DNA of 54,572 nt from DAOVGZ01 sp964477815 (GTDB lineage Bacteria > Babelota > Babeliae > Babelales > Vermiphilaceae), in NCBI GenBank assembly GCA_964477815.1, contig CAYZEO010000003.1:1-54572 (forward strand). Reading direction: 5' to 3'. The notes beneath the pieces were generated by a model. It saw only the letters and a list, made by a program, of their open reading frames with translations, ran no database searches and was not told where the DNA came from. This document shows, piece by piece, positions 16,341-25,810 of the stretch. The first letter of the stretch is position 1. The number at the start of each line of letters is the position of its first letter. Both the position numbers and the translations under genes were made by a program.

Positions 16341-16627
16341 ATTATCCCTTCTTTCAAAATAGATTTTTGCATAGATTCAGGAATATCGTGGAAATCAACA
16401 ACTTCAATCTTGTACGGAATATCTGTTCCCGCAAGGACATCGATGATCTCTCCAATTTTTACAAAAAATATTTTTTTACCCGCATCGAGTGCTATATCAA
16501 TATCAGACCACTCAGAGTGTTTGTCCGTTGCTCGAGATCCAAAAAGATAGATTGTTGCCTCTGGTACAAGTGCAGAGATAAGCGCTATGATTTTTCGTTT
16601 TGTTTTTTCATCTATATTTTTTTTCAT
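16328..16627 (-). CDS. mntA: Minimal nucleotidyltransferase antitoxin (MntA family)
   Basis: A 99-residue MNT-fold protein. The active-site signature GSX10DXD is complete (Gly30-Ser31, Asp42-Ile-Asp44), and a third acidic residue sits at Asp78 in KIEVVDFHDIP. In the known pair this enzyme transfers AMP to the HEPN toxin and blocks it. Antitoxin first, toxin second, with overlap, is the usual gene order. A short direct repeat (TTTTCATCTATATT) surrounds the start region at about 16605-16640. Confidence 0.9.
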   Translation of the reverse strand: MKKNIDEKTKRKIIALISALVPEATIYLFGSRATDKHSEWSDIDIALDAGKKIFFVKIGEIIDVLAGTDIPYKIEVVDFHDIPESMQKSILKEGIIWKK

Positions 16628-16718
16628 CTATATTGTCCTTGATTCCGACAACCAGGTTTTTCTGCTAAAGTTACAGTAGCATCGCTTTTGTAAATTGGCA
16701 AAATTGGGCTACTCATTC

Positions 16719-18626
16719 ATGAAAATAGTTCGCCTCTTTTTTTTTCTTTTAGTTATCTCGTGTGCCTTTGTCTGTGGGGCTATTTTTTTTATAGCAAACA
16801 ATAAAGTAATCGATTTTTCTGCGCTTGAACATTACAATCCAGGAACGCCTTCTATTTTGCTTGATGATGAAGGAAACGAGTGGGCTAGATTTGAATTAGA
16901 TCGCAGGCAACCGATTGCTTACAATCAGATGCCCAAACATCTTATTAATGCGTTTGTTGCAACGGAAGATTGGAGTTTTTTTAAACATGTTGGTATTTCA
17001 GTTAAAGGCATTATTCGATCTACGTTGGTCAATCTATACCACGGCAGAAAAATGCAAGGAGCAAGTACTATCACACAACAACTAGTTCGATTGTTGTTTT
17101 TAAATTCGCAAAAAAACTTTGTGCGTAAAATTAAGGAACAAATTGTTGCGTTGCTTGTTGAACGACAGTTTTCCAAAGAGCAGATTATGCAGACATACTT
17201 GAACCATGTTTGTTTTGGGTGTGGGGTGTACGGTGTTCAAGCTGCGGCGCAGCGTTTCTGGGGAAAAAATGTGCAGGAACTGACTATTGCTCAGTCTGCA
17301 GCTCTTGCAGGCATCATGCGTTCTCCTCGTCGCTATTGCCCGCTCTCATACCCGTTGTCGTGCGAAAAACGGAGAAATGTGGTTCTGGGTCTAATGAAGA
17401 AGCTGAAATTTATTACACCTCATGAGTACAAACAGGCGCGAGCAAGTTCGATTGATATCAAATCTCGGGATAAAAATCTTTTTGCTTTGCATCTGAAAGA
17501 GTGGATGCGCCAGTTTTTGGAAGACAAGTTTGGCAAAACAACACTGTATACCGGTGGTTTGATGGTTAAAACTACACTCAACTGTGAAATACAAAAAATT
17601 GCGCAGGAGAAATTTCGCCAACAATATGAAACTTTAAAAGAAACCATAGCTCCTGATGTTGATGGTGCTTTAATTTCGATTGACGTTGTTTCTGGCCAGA
17701 TTAAGGCGCTAGTGGGCGGAGTTGATTTTAGAAAATCGCAATTTAATCGTGCCTTTCAGGCGCGTCGGCAGATGGGCTCGGTTTTTAAGCCGATTTTGTA
17801 CGCGGCGGCAGTAAAATCTGGTATAACGTTTTCCGAGGTTGATATTGATGAGCCTATTGAGATTCAACAAGGCAGAACTATTTGGTCACCCAAAAACTTC
17901 AACCATCAGTTCAGTGGTCAGATGACGCTTGCAAACGCTCTTTCCATTTCGTGCAATACAATTGCCGCAAAAACATTTTTAAAAGTTGGCGCGGAACCGA
18001 TTATTGAACTTGCAAAAAAAATGAGACTTCATGGGCCGTTTCATCCATATCCGTCACTTGCACTCGGTTGCATAGACGTAACGCTCAAAGAAGTCGTTGG
18101 AATGTTTAATGTGTTTGCAAATAACGGAATTTATGTGGAACCGCACTGCATTTCTTGGGTAAAAAACAGGTGGGGAACAAAAATATGGAAAGTTTCCCCT
18201 GTGCAAGAAAGGGTTATGAGTTCTCGCGTTAGCGGCCAAGTTGCCAAAGTTTTGGAACTTGGTTTACACCGTGTGCGCAGATGGTTTCCGCAAAAATGGG
18301 TTGATGCACAGGCGATCAGCAAAACAGGAACAACAAATGATTCACGCACCTGTTGGTTTGCAGCCGCAACCCCAACATTAACAACTGCAGTTTATATTGG
18401 ATGCGATGATAATCGATCAATGGGAAAGAATGTTTATCCTTTGCGGACAGCATTTCCTGTTTGGATTGGGCTCAACCGAGAATTGATGTGTCGTCAGAAA
18501 AAGTTTTCATTCAATCCATCATTGACCGAAGTATGCATCAATAAATTGACCGGTAAACCGACGTTTAAAGCAACGGATAAAGATGCGATCTCAATTTTGG
18601 TGGATTCTACCAGACCGTTTTTATGA
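16719..18626 (+). CDS. Bifunctional class A penicillin-binding protein (PBP1A-type)
   Basis: Polymerises lipid II and cross-links peptidoglycan. A cytoplasmic tip and one membrane helix (IVRLFFFLLVISCAFVCGAIFFI) precede a GT51 transglycosylase domain (about residues 60-230), with catalytic Glu83 in ATEDWSFFKH and the GASTITQQL motif. The transpeptidase domain (about 310-600) has S354-V-F-K357, the SCN triad (S411-x-N413) and KTGTTNDS. ATG is taken as start because it begins the membrane helix; an in-frame TTG 24 bases upstream is the alternative, and neither has a good ribosome site. At 635 residues it is on the short side for PBP1A, with no extra C-terminal domain. It overlaps the convergent gene by 20 bases. 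Confidence 0.94.
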   Translation: MKIVRLFFFLLVISCAFVCGAIFFIANNKVIDFSALEHYNPGTPSILLDDEGNEWARFELDRRQPIAYNQMPKHLINAFVATEDWSFFKHVGISVKGIIRSTLVNLYHGRKMQGASTITQQLVRLLFLNSQKNFVRKIKEQIVALLVERQFSKEQIMQTYLNHVCFGCGVYGVQAAAQRFWGKNVQELTIAQSAALAGIMRSPRRYCPLSYPLSCEKRRNVVLGLMKKLKFITPHEYKQARASSIDIKSRDKNLFALHLKEWMRQFLEDKFGKTTLYTGGLMVKTTLNCEIQKIAQEKFRQQYETLKETIAPDVDGALISIDVVSGQIKALVGGVDFRKSQFNRAFQARRQMGSVFKPILYAAAVKSGITFSEVDIDEPIEIQQGRTIWSPKNFNHQFSGQMTLANALSISCNTIAAKTFLKVGAEPIIELAKKMRLHGPFHPYPSLALGCIDVTLKEVVGMFNVFANNGIYVEPHCISWVKNRWGTKIWKVSPVQERVMSSRVSGQVAKVLELGLHRVRRWFPQKWVDAQAISKTGTTNDSRTCWFAAATPTLTTAVYIGCDDNRSMGKNVYPLRTAFPVWIGLNRELMCRQKKFSFNPSLTEVCINKLTGKPTFKATDKDAISILVDSTRPFL

Positions 18627-19650
18627 TTGTGTCATAGAAGTACTTGTTTTTTGATTGAAGAGGGGGGGGGAAAATTTCATTTTTTCTCTGTTCTATATCC
18701 TTTAGAATGTCATCATCATAGATTTCATGGAAGGTGACATTTTTGTTTGTAATTAATTCCATAGTTTGCTTAAAGGCAATTATCTTTTCGCCCCTTGTTT
18801 TTGGGGTTTTTCCGTATTTGAGATAGAATGGTACAGAGAGACGGTCAAAGAGATGTTCAGACGGACTATAATTTTGTTTCGTTCTTATATCGCCTAAACC
18901 CAAAAAACCTGGGGTCTTGTATGAAATTTCTGAACTGCAGGATTTGCAGTTGAGGGAAGAAAAGAGGCCAACATTGATCCTTCCAGTTTCTTTAATAAAT
19001 ACGAAGAAGCGTTTTAGTACCTCTATATTTGTTTTCAGAGGACATTTTGTTATTGGACTTGGAAAATATTTTTGTTCGAGTCGCTCATACTCACCAGTTG
19101 ACTTTATTCTTATTTTTGTAGATAAGTTTTTATCATTCGCGATTTTTTTTACTGCTTTTATTCTTTCTTTAATTTTTTTTGTAATTTTTTGCTGAATTTT
19201 TTTTTCAACGTCATTTTCCATGTTTTTAAATTCTATAAATATTCTTTTGGCTTTAAAGTACTTCATAATTAATTTGTGGAGACTTGGAATGTCGGTGTAT
19301 CTTTTTGGGTCCAGAATTTTATCGATGAAAAAAAATTTTTTTTCATTGTATGGCTCTACTGTTAGGTATTTTTCTATAATTCGATTTTCTTTTTCAATTC
19401 GATCTTTTTCTCTGATTTTAGCTTTTTCTCTAATTTGAGCTACTCTTTCAGACAATCTGGAGGTTAAGAGTTTTTTAATTATCCATGACTTTACATTGAG
19501 AAACGCTCTGGTTAACGCTGTGGTTAGTGATTGCCCGATCGATCCTAAGAAGCTATTATTCGATTTATCGTTGCTGCAAAGGGTTTTTGCAGAAAAAGAT
19601 AAAAGTAAGACAAAAACTAAAAATTTTTTTGTGTTATTAGCCCTGCTCAC
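18607..19650 (-). CDS. Hypothetical Lys-rich exported protein
   Basis: A 347-residue protein that I do not recognise. The signal peptide is KKFLVFVLLLSFSAKTLCS. A long basic helical region follows (REKAKIREKDRIEKENRIIEK; KKIQQKITKKIKERIKAVKK) and looks like a coiled coil. The C-terminal third holds a Cys pair (NCKSCSSE) and IRTKQNYSPSEHLFDRLSVP. Start GTG. Organisation resembles the gene at 13.15-14.15 kb: signal peptide, basic helices, small Cys-containing end. Probably exported and lineage specific. Confidence 0.75.
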   Translation of the reverse strand: MSRANNTKKFLVFVLLLSFSAKTLCSNDKSNNSFLGSIGQSLTTALTRAFLNVKSWIIKKLLTSRLSERVAQIREKAKIREKDRIEKENRIIEKYLTVEPYNEKKFFFIDKILDPKRYTDIPSLHKLIMKYFKAKRIFIEFKNMENDVEKKIQQKITKKIKERIKAVKKIANDKNLSTKIRIKSTGEYERLEQKYFPSPITKCPLKTNIEVLKRFFVFIKETGRINVGLFSSLNCKSCSSEISYKTPGFLGLGDIRTKQNYSPSEHLFDRLSVPFYLKYGKTPKTRGEKIIAFKQTMELITNKNVTFHEIYDDDILKDIEQRKNEIFPPPLQSKNKYFYDTIIKTVW

Positions 19651-19846
19651 AGGTTCCCCATTAGCTACAAATAATTAAACTCTAAATGATCTTATATGCT
19701 TTATTATCTCATCAAAACCGTTATTTTCAACTGGTTGTGCTGGTACATGGAGTGGGTGGCTGTTTTTCTGTCTTTTAACAACTCTTTTTGTTACAATAAT
19801 TGGTGATTAATCCTTTATTTGAAGACTTTTTGATGTAGTTGGATGT

Positions 19847-20902
19847 ATGAAAATAGCAATGCTTTTGTCCGGTGGGGTTGATAGTGCCGTTGCTTTACAA
19901 TTGCTAAAGAAGCAGGGGCATGATGTCAACGCATTTTATCTGAAAATATGGCTAGAGCAAGATCTTTCTCACCTCGGTTCGTGCCCGTGGAAAGAAGACC
20001 TCAAGCATGTTCAGGCTGTTTGTAAACATGTTGGTGTTTCACTTGAAGTTATCTCGCTACAACGAGAGTACTGGCAGCATGTTGTTTCGTACACCATTGC
20101 GGAGATTAAGGCTGGCAGGACGCCAAATCCAGACATTTTCTGTAATAAACTTATCAAGTTTGGATTCTTTTTTGACAAGATCGACAAAGATTTTGATAGG
20201 GTTGCATCTGGCCATTACGCTCAAGTCTGCAAAAATGAAGGATTATATCGGTTGTTGCAAGCGCCTGATTCGGTTAAGGATCAAACTTATTTTCTTTCGT
20301 ATCTTTCTCAAGATCAACTTTCTCGTATCATGTTTCCAATTGGGCATCTTGAAAAGTTACAGGTTCGTGAGTTGGCGCAAAAGTTTGGATTGCCTAATAA
20401 GGATAGAAAAGATAGTCAGGGAATCTGTTTTCTTGGCAAATTAAAGTTTGATCAATTTATACAGCATCATTTGGGAAAAAAAGAGGGTGATCTTGTGGAG
20501 TTTGAATCTGAAGAAACGCTTGGGCAGCATCAAGGTTTTTGGTTTTACACCTTGGGTCAGCGCCAGGGGATTGGGTTGTCCGGAGGACCGTGGTACGTGG
20601 TTGCCAAGAATATAGAAAAAAATATTGTCTACATTTCCAAAAACTACTATTCACAAGACAAAAAGCGAGACAGTTTTTTTGTTACACGAGTTAATTGGAT
20701 AGCCGGGTGTGTTCCTGGAAAAAAAGAGTTGCTTGTTAAGTTACGCCACGGCAAGCAGTTTCATAGGTGTTCAATCGATACGACGTGCGATGATGGTCTG
20801 ATAAAGGTGAAGTTAGCAGAGCGCGATCAGGGTATTGCTCCCGGCCAATTTGCAGTTTTTTATGATCATGAGACATGTCTCGGTGGTGGAGTTATCGCGT
20901 AA
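19847..20902 (+). CDS. mnmA: tRNA-specific 2-thiouridylase MnmA
   Basis: Thiolates U34 of Glu, Gln and Lys tRNAs using ATP and persulfide sulfur. It has 351 residues. The PP-loop SGGVDS lies at residues 8-13, the catalytic Cys99 in NPDIFCN and the partner Cys194 in DSQGICFLGK; the C-terminal barrel starts about residue 245. The KAGRTPNPD motif is intact. The tRNA-Glu gene in this window carries a CTC anticodon and would not be its substrate. It stands alone; the next gene begins 76 bases after its stop. Confidence 0.97.
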   Translation: MKIAMLLSGGVDSAVALQLLKKQGHDVNAFYLKIWLEQDLSHLGSCPWKEDLKHVQAVCKHVGVSLEVISLQREYWQHVVSYTIAEIKAGRTPNPDIFCNKLIKFGFFFDKIDKDFDRVASGHYAQVCKNEGLYRLLQAPDSVKDQTYFLSYLSQDQLSRIMFPIGHLEKLQVRELAQKFGLPNKDRKDSQGICFLGKLKFDQFIQHHLGKKEGDLVEFESEETLGQHQGFWFYTLGQRQGIGLSGGPWYVVAKNIEKNIVYISKNYYSQDKKRDSFFVTRVNWIAGCVPGKKELLVKLRHGKQFHRCSIDTTCDDGLIKVKLAERDQGIAPGQFAVFYDHETCLGGGVIA

Positions 20903-20978
20903 AATTTTCTTAACTTCTATTTCCCATTACACTGTGTCAAGGTATTGTGCTGATAAGACTATCAAAGAGGAGATTTTT

Positions 20979-22568
20979 ATGACACTTTTTACACGTTTAG
21001 CGTACCTTTTTCCTTTAATATTTTGTTTTTCTTTAAACATGCAGGCAGAAAATACTGTTTCCGATCCTGCAGTTCTAGAGCTGATAAAGGTGGTTAGGGT
21101 GCAGTTGGAAGATTTTGATCAGGCCCTTAGTCAGTTAAAAGAAAAAGTTAAAATAGGCGCATTTGATTGTTCGGACAAGGAGGTGTTGCTTGGCAGGATT
21201 TCCATGCTACGCACAACAGACAAACAAGTGCTTTTTCTGGCGAATAACCCTGTCCCAGATATCAAAACTCTTCGTTTTTTGTGTGCGTTTGCTTGTGCGG
21301 TTTTTGATTCTGCTTCATGGTTATTCAAATCTGCAGAGAATGTACCAGTTGAGTTGAGGCTTGAAAAAATAAAGGTCAACGAGTTGCCTAATACTGTTTC
21401 TGAACTTGAGGGAATAGTAAAAAAAAATCAAAAAACTTTGGAAGGCATAAAGAGAAGTGTTGATCGGATTACATTGTCTTGGTACAAGCGGACATTGAAG
21501 GCGATTGAGCATTATGCAAGATTGGTTTCAAAATACTCCTTTGAGTCAAAAGTTTTTGGTGTTGTGGGTGGTTCAGCTATTGGGATATACCTTCTTTATT
21601 ATTTATTTGTGGTGAAAAAAAAGAGAGCCTTTGTCCTCAATGAGAGAAACAAATACAAGGGGATAGTTGTAACGCCGGAAAATCTGTATCATTTGTTGCC
21701 GCATGCTGATGATGAGCTTCAGCAAAAACTAAACCAGTGGTTTATTGATAACGCAGATGCATGGCATGCTTTGGTTCGTCAAAATGGTTATTTGGCCAAT
21801 ATCAGAGAGAAGTATTATTTGGCTCATTTGGTGATACAGAAAAAACAATTACAGTGCAAAAAAAGTCATGGAAATTTTGTGTTTACCTTTCCAGATGATC
21901 CGAGATGGTTGTTAAAAATCAGTGGTCCTGCCAATCGAGCTTGCCTACAAGTTGCCGCTCAGGATAAACCGTACGGCCGCATAGATTTAGTTGATACTTC
22001 GCGTCTAGTTCCGACATATCAAACGACAAGTAGGTTATTCCATGGACTGAAGCTTAAGGAGGCGGTGCAGAAATATAGACTTGATCAGATTGATATTGTC
22101 GATCAACGGCTTTGGAGCCCCTTAAGATCGATTTGTGATGAAGATGTTGTTGTTCTGGAGCGGTTGTGTAAAAATTTCAAATTATTGCGAGATTGTTCCA
22201 ATAGTGAACTTTCTAAGATATTTACCAAAGAGCGTTTACGACAGTTGCTTCTTGCAACAAAGCATGCTGGGTTGTGGAATCTTACGAAGGACAATATTGC
22301 GTTCAACGTAATTACTAAGAAGCTGATTATTTTGGATACGGAGCAGCCGAACACCACTAAGCCCTCGCAAGCTTTTAATAAGGATGCAAAACGGTACTTG
22401 CACAATGTTTGTAGTGGAGTGCAGAGTTTGTACGATTTGTTGCCAAAAGATTCAGAAGCACGAAAAAACGTTAGAATCTGGGCTAAAAAGGATCCAGAGG
22501 TGATGAAGGCACCAAATATAAAGGATTTGCTCAAAAAATGGCCTTTGCAGGACAAGAAAAAGGCTTAA
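20979..22568 (+). CDS. Exported/membrane protein, family with DTEQPNT motif, copy 1
   Basis: A 529-residue protein that I do not recognise. The ATG with AGAGGAG ribosome site begins a signal peptide (LAYLFPLIFCFSLNMQA); longer upstream frames overlap mnmA and are rejected. An N-terminal helical region is followed by a membrane segment near residue 200 (VFGVVGGSAIGIYLLYYLFVV) and then a domain shared with the next gene: VTPEN.Y, an LKISGPANR segment, PTYQTTSRLFHGL, GLWN...DNI, LDTEQPNT, RYLHNV...SLYD. The Lys...GLWN..(D/K)N...DTE order resembles a kinase-like fold (ATP Lys, catalytic-loop Asn, metal Asp), but this is only a hypothesis. Confidence 0.8.
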   Translation: MTLFTRLAYLFPLIFCFSLNMQAENTVSDPAVLELIKVVRVQLEDFDQALSQLKEKVKIGAFDCSDKEVLLGRISMLRTTDKQVLFLANNPVPDIKTLRFLCAFACAVFDSASWLFKSAENVPVELRLEKIKVNELPNTVSELEGIVKKNQKTLEGIKRSVDRITLSWYKRTLKAIEHYARLVSKYSFESKVFGVVGGSAIGIYLLYYLFVVKKKRAFVLNERNKYKGIVVTPENLYHLLPHADDELQQKLNQWFIDNADAWHALVRQNGYLANIREKYYLAHLVIQKKQLQCKKSHGNFVFTFPDDPRWLLKISGPANRACLQVAAQDKPYGRIDLVDTSRLVPTYQTTSRLFHGLKLKEAVQKYRLDQIDIVDQRLWSPLRSICDEDVVVLERLCKNFKLLRDCSNSELSKIFTKERLRQLLLATKHAGLWNLTKDNIAFNVITKKLIILDTEQPNTTKPSQAFNKDAKRYLHNVCSGVQSLYDLLPKDSEARKNVRIWAKKDPEVMKAPNIKDLLKKWPLQDKKKA

Positions 22569-22681
22569 GCGTCTACCCAGAGCACCTTTTGAGGACCCGC
22601 TTGACGATTGTTTCTATTTGTAATATTATGAGGGTAGGATAATGAAATAGAGGTTTTAATCGTTATAATGGAGGTATTAAG

Positions 22682-23782
22682 ATGGAGAATATCAAAAAAA
22701 TCAGGTTTTTACGTTTTGCTGTGTTGGGTGGTCTTATTTTTGGTGCCGGGACGTTGTCGGCGGTCAAAAGTAAAGATACCTACGGCAAGATTGTCGTCAC
22801 ACCAGAGAATATTTACAAAGTTGCTCCAAAGGCGCCTAAAGAGTTGAGGAATTTAGTTTTGGGCCACTATAAATTTAGTCCTCAAGATCTCAACAGGGTC
22901 AAAACTGGTGGAAATAATAGAACAGTAAATATTGTAAGACCTTTTTATGGGTATGTGGAAAAAGTAAGTGGTCTGGTAAATAGATACCATCTTGTTAGAG
23001 CTCGAAATAACTTGATGAAAGAAAATAAAAAATGGATCACCCATACTAAAATGTATTATCTTATTCGCCATTTTCTTGAAGGCAAGCAGGGTGTTCCGAC
23101 TGTATTTCCTATTCTTACAAATACTTACCAAACAGCGAGTCGCATGTTTTATCACTTGCGAATAATGGATACAATAAAGCGTTGTAAACTTGAATATATT
23201 GCTCGTCCAAAATCGTATCTCATCGATGTGACTGGTGGTACAAATAGTGATGATAAACACTGTGCCTTTTATGAGAAAGAGCTGTCAAAAGATTTTAAAC
23301 CGCTGAATTTTTATCTAAAAAAGAAGAACTTATTAAAAAAGGTTCTTCCAGAAAAATCATTTAAAGAGTTGCTGATTGTGATCAGAGAAACAGGATTGTG
23401 GAATTTCAATGGCAAGAATATCATGATCAACATAAACACAGGTAAAATTGTTCCGGTTGATACTGAGCAGCCAAATACAATGAAGCCGAATCAGTTGTTC
23501 AACTGTGATTGGAATAAGCTTAAAGGTAAGCAATCACGTCACAATCGTTACCTACACAACGTTATTGCTGGTTTGATGAGTCTTTACGATAGGTTCAGAA
23601 GTGTTAACGCTTTTGAGTATTGTGGAATGATTCGCGAATTTACTGCAAATACAAGATCTTTGTACGGTGCAAGCACCTATAAGAGTCTTGTTAAGAAATT
23701 CCTCAGAGACGCGAAGTTTTTGCCTAAGAAGAATATTGAAAAAAAGAAAAAGAAATTCTCAAGTGCTGCAGATATTTTGTAA
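22682..23782 (+). CDS. Exported protein, family with DTEQPNT motif, copy 2
   Basis: A 366-residue tandem paralog of the preceding gene, lacking its N-terminal helical and membrane section. The signal peptide (RFAVLGGLIFGAGTLSAV) leads straight into GKIVVTPENIY, then a YVEKVSGLVNR segment, NTYQTASRMFYHL, ETGLWNFNGKNI, VDTEQPNTMKPNQ and NRYLHNV...SLYD. The shared block covers about 330 residues with strong conservation at the C-terminal motifs. Strong ribosome site GGAGGT and a terminator after the stop. Function unknown; a secreted enzyme, possibly kinase-like and host-directed, is speculative. Confidence 0.82.
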   Translation: MENIKKIRFLRFAVLGGLIFGAGTLSAVKSKDTYGKIVVTPENIYKVAPKAPKELRNLVLGHYKFSPQDLNRVKTGGNNRTVNIVRPFYGYVEKVSGLVNRYHLVRARNNLMKENKKWITHTKMYYLIRHFLEGKQGVPTVFPILTNTYQTASRMFYHLRIMDTIKRCKLEYIARPKSYLIDVTGGTNSDDKHCAFYEKELSKDFKPLNFYLKKKNLLKKVLPEKSFKELLIVIRETGLWNFNGKNIMININTGKIVPVDTEQPNTMKPNQLFNCDWNKLKGKQSRHNRYLHNVIAGLMSLYDRFRSVNAFEYCGMIREFTANTRSLYGASTYKSLVKKFLRDAKFLPKKNIEKKKKKFSSAADIL

Positions 23783-23803
23783 AAAAATAAGAGTTTAAAT
23801 TGA

Positions 23804-23833
23804 GCCCCTACACTTGGTAGGGGCCTTTTTTTG
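23804..23833 (+). terminator. Rho-independent terminator after the tandem paralogs
   Basis: Perfect 8-bp stem GCCCCTAC/GTAGGGGC with loop ACTTG, then C and seven T. Confidence 0.93.
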
Positions 23834-23861
23834 TTTGATAATAAATAGTATATCCGAAAGT

Positions 23862-25719
23862 TTATTGATTTTTGGCCGCAAATAAGTAAATGATATTGTG
23901 ATTTGTATGCAGATAGTTGATGATGTCATAGTTCGTTTCTTTAGAAATGACAAAGCTATGCTGATCATGTATCAGATTATCGATGACGGTCAATAGTTGA
24001 CCCGTTTGTTCTTGATGATTATCAAAAACATTTAGCTGGGTTGCAATAAAGCTAAAAGGTGTAAAAATCATGCTGGTTGCGGGAGCAATTCCAAATGTTT
24101 GTGCCATAACAATATTGATAGCGATCGCTTTGAGTACATTTGATTTTCCTACAGCATTGGGATCTGTTACAACAATATTTTGACGATTATCGTTTGTGCC
24201 GAGTGTCGCCAGGGGCACGGAAGCGAAACAGCCTACCANNNNNNNNNNCGTTTGTGCCGAGTGTGATTGAGTTTTGAATGACATTTTGTGTGCTGATGAG
24301 TGGGTGCCAAAACTGTTCAAGTTGTACAAAAGGTTTTTCTGATTGTTTGTACGAAGCAAAACAGAAAGGATTATTGGTAATGCGGTGTTGTTCAAATAGC
24401 TGTGCTATTGAAAGCCATTTGTCTATGTTGCCCATGGCGACAAGTGCATTTTCAAATTCATATTTTAGTTCGTGCATCAAACTAAATGCGCGCAATACAT
24501 TTCCTTGATTGCTCAGTACAGACGAATTTCCCTTAAATGTATTTGCTTGCAACAATTTGAGTAGTTCTTGCAATTTTTTTGATTGCATCACTTTTTCTTC
24601 AAAAAAAACGACAAGATCATGAAATTCATGATAATTTGCGAAATTCTCATCTGTTCGAATGATCCGATACGTTTCATACATTGTGTTTACAAATTGAGTG
24701 ATATTGATCATCAGTTTTTGCATGCAGTCTTGAATGACAAAGCATTGATGTGCCCAACGGGCTGATGTAGGAACTGTAAGAGCACAGCCTAGACCTATTC
24801 CTGCAGAGCTTACTAAAGCAACGGCACGATTTTTTGTTATTTGATCAATAATATTTTTAATTGGTTTGAGCCATTTATAATTGAAAAATGACAGAAGCAC
24901 TCGTCCGACTCCACTTTTGTAGTGAGTTGCCCATTTGTCTAGTTTTTTAGGAATAGTGAGGTCTCCTACTCTCATTGCGCTGTATGCAAGCAAGGTTGCG
25001 GCGCCGAGTACTCTAGAAACAACATGGCCGATGCGAGTTTGGTGTCCGACGAGACTTTTTATACAAAGAAGGTTGGGATATTTATTTAACCACCGAAATC
25101 CAGGCAAATTAAAGTAAAATTTTCTCGATGCATGTTTAAAATTATCGATTCTCCAGAATGAAAGCATCACATTTTCAGCCGATTGGGCTGCGGCAAAAAT
25201 AGTTTGTAATCGAGCAGTTAACTGTTTTTGTTTGATAAAAAATTTTATGATCTGTTGGCGTTGCGAAAGTACGTCAATATCATCTGTTGGCGTTGCAAGA
25301 GTGTACAAAACGGAAATGGTGCCAAGCTCTAGATTGGTTTTATCGATTATGCTACCAACATAAAGTTTTCGGTTGCTGTCGCCACAAAAAAGGTTCAGAT
25401 CTGTCCAAGTCATTGGACCGGTAAAGACGGAGGTCTCGGGTGTTGCCTTTCTTGCTTCAACTTTTTTCATAAACTCAAAAGCATTAATCCGTTTTGCTCT
25501 TGGCTTTGGTGTAATTCTTTTTTTTACACTGTTTTTCAAAAAAACAGCATAATCCTTTTCTTCCCACTCTTCTTCGTGCCACGGAAATGCAGGCATGTTG
25601 GCGTTGGCAATTTTATCTATAAGTTTTTTTTCCTGATGAGAAGTTTCAGGGGCTGCTTGATGAATGCACGGTATAAGGGCTGCAAGCAGTACAGCAACTT
25701 TTAATTTGTTAGTAATCAT
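23862..25719 (-). CDS. Exported MutS-like protein (split by a scaffold gap)
   Basis: As written the gene is broken at 24191-24248: a 16-base copy of CGTTTGTGCCGAGTGT, 32 unrelated bases and 10 N, followed by the same 16 bases again. Removing those 58 bases gives one 600-codon frame, read across the join as SITLGTNDNRQNIVV. The protein has a signal peptide (LKVAVLLAALIPCIHQAAP), a MutS core-like helical region with hydrophobic inserts, and an ATPase start, DPNAVGKSNVLKAI (Walker A) with IFTPFSFIATQLNVFDN. The Walker B region reads SFVISKETN, without the usual Asp-Glu, and the protein ends shortly after. It is a MutS relative by fold, but export and a degenerate ATPase argue against mismatch repair. 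Confidence 0.85.
24191..24248. other. Assembly artefact: duplicated end plus N gap
   Basis: Contains the extra copy of a 16-base sequence, 32 bases with no counterpart in the protein family, and the run of 10 N. Its length (58, i.e. 1 modulo 3) exactly accounts for the apparent frameshift in the MutS-like gene. Confidence 0.88.
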
Positions 25720-25810
25720 TGTGTAGCTTCCTTTTAATAGTAGTTTCTAATTTTTTTCTGCACTATGATCGGTTAAATCTAGTTAAGAATCAAACCAGAG
25801 TTGTGAAGGA

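Noticed and set aside
20835..20978. Longer N-terminus for the first DTEQPNT-family gene
   Set aside because: It would overlap mnmA; the later ATG has AGAGGAG and starts a clean signal peptide.
23862..24395. Separate small gene after the N gap
   Set aside because: It is the C-terminal half of the MutS-like gene; removing the duplicated end joins both frames.
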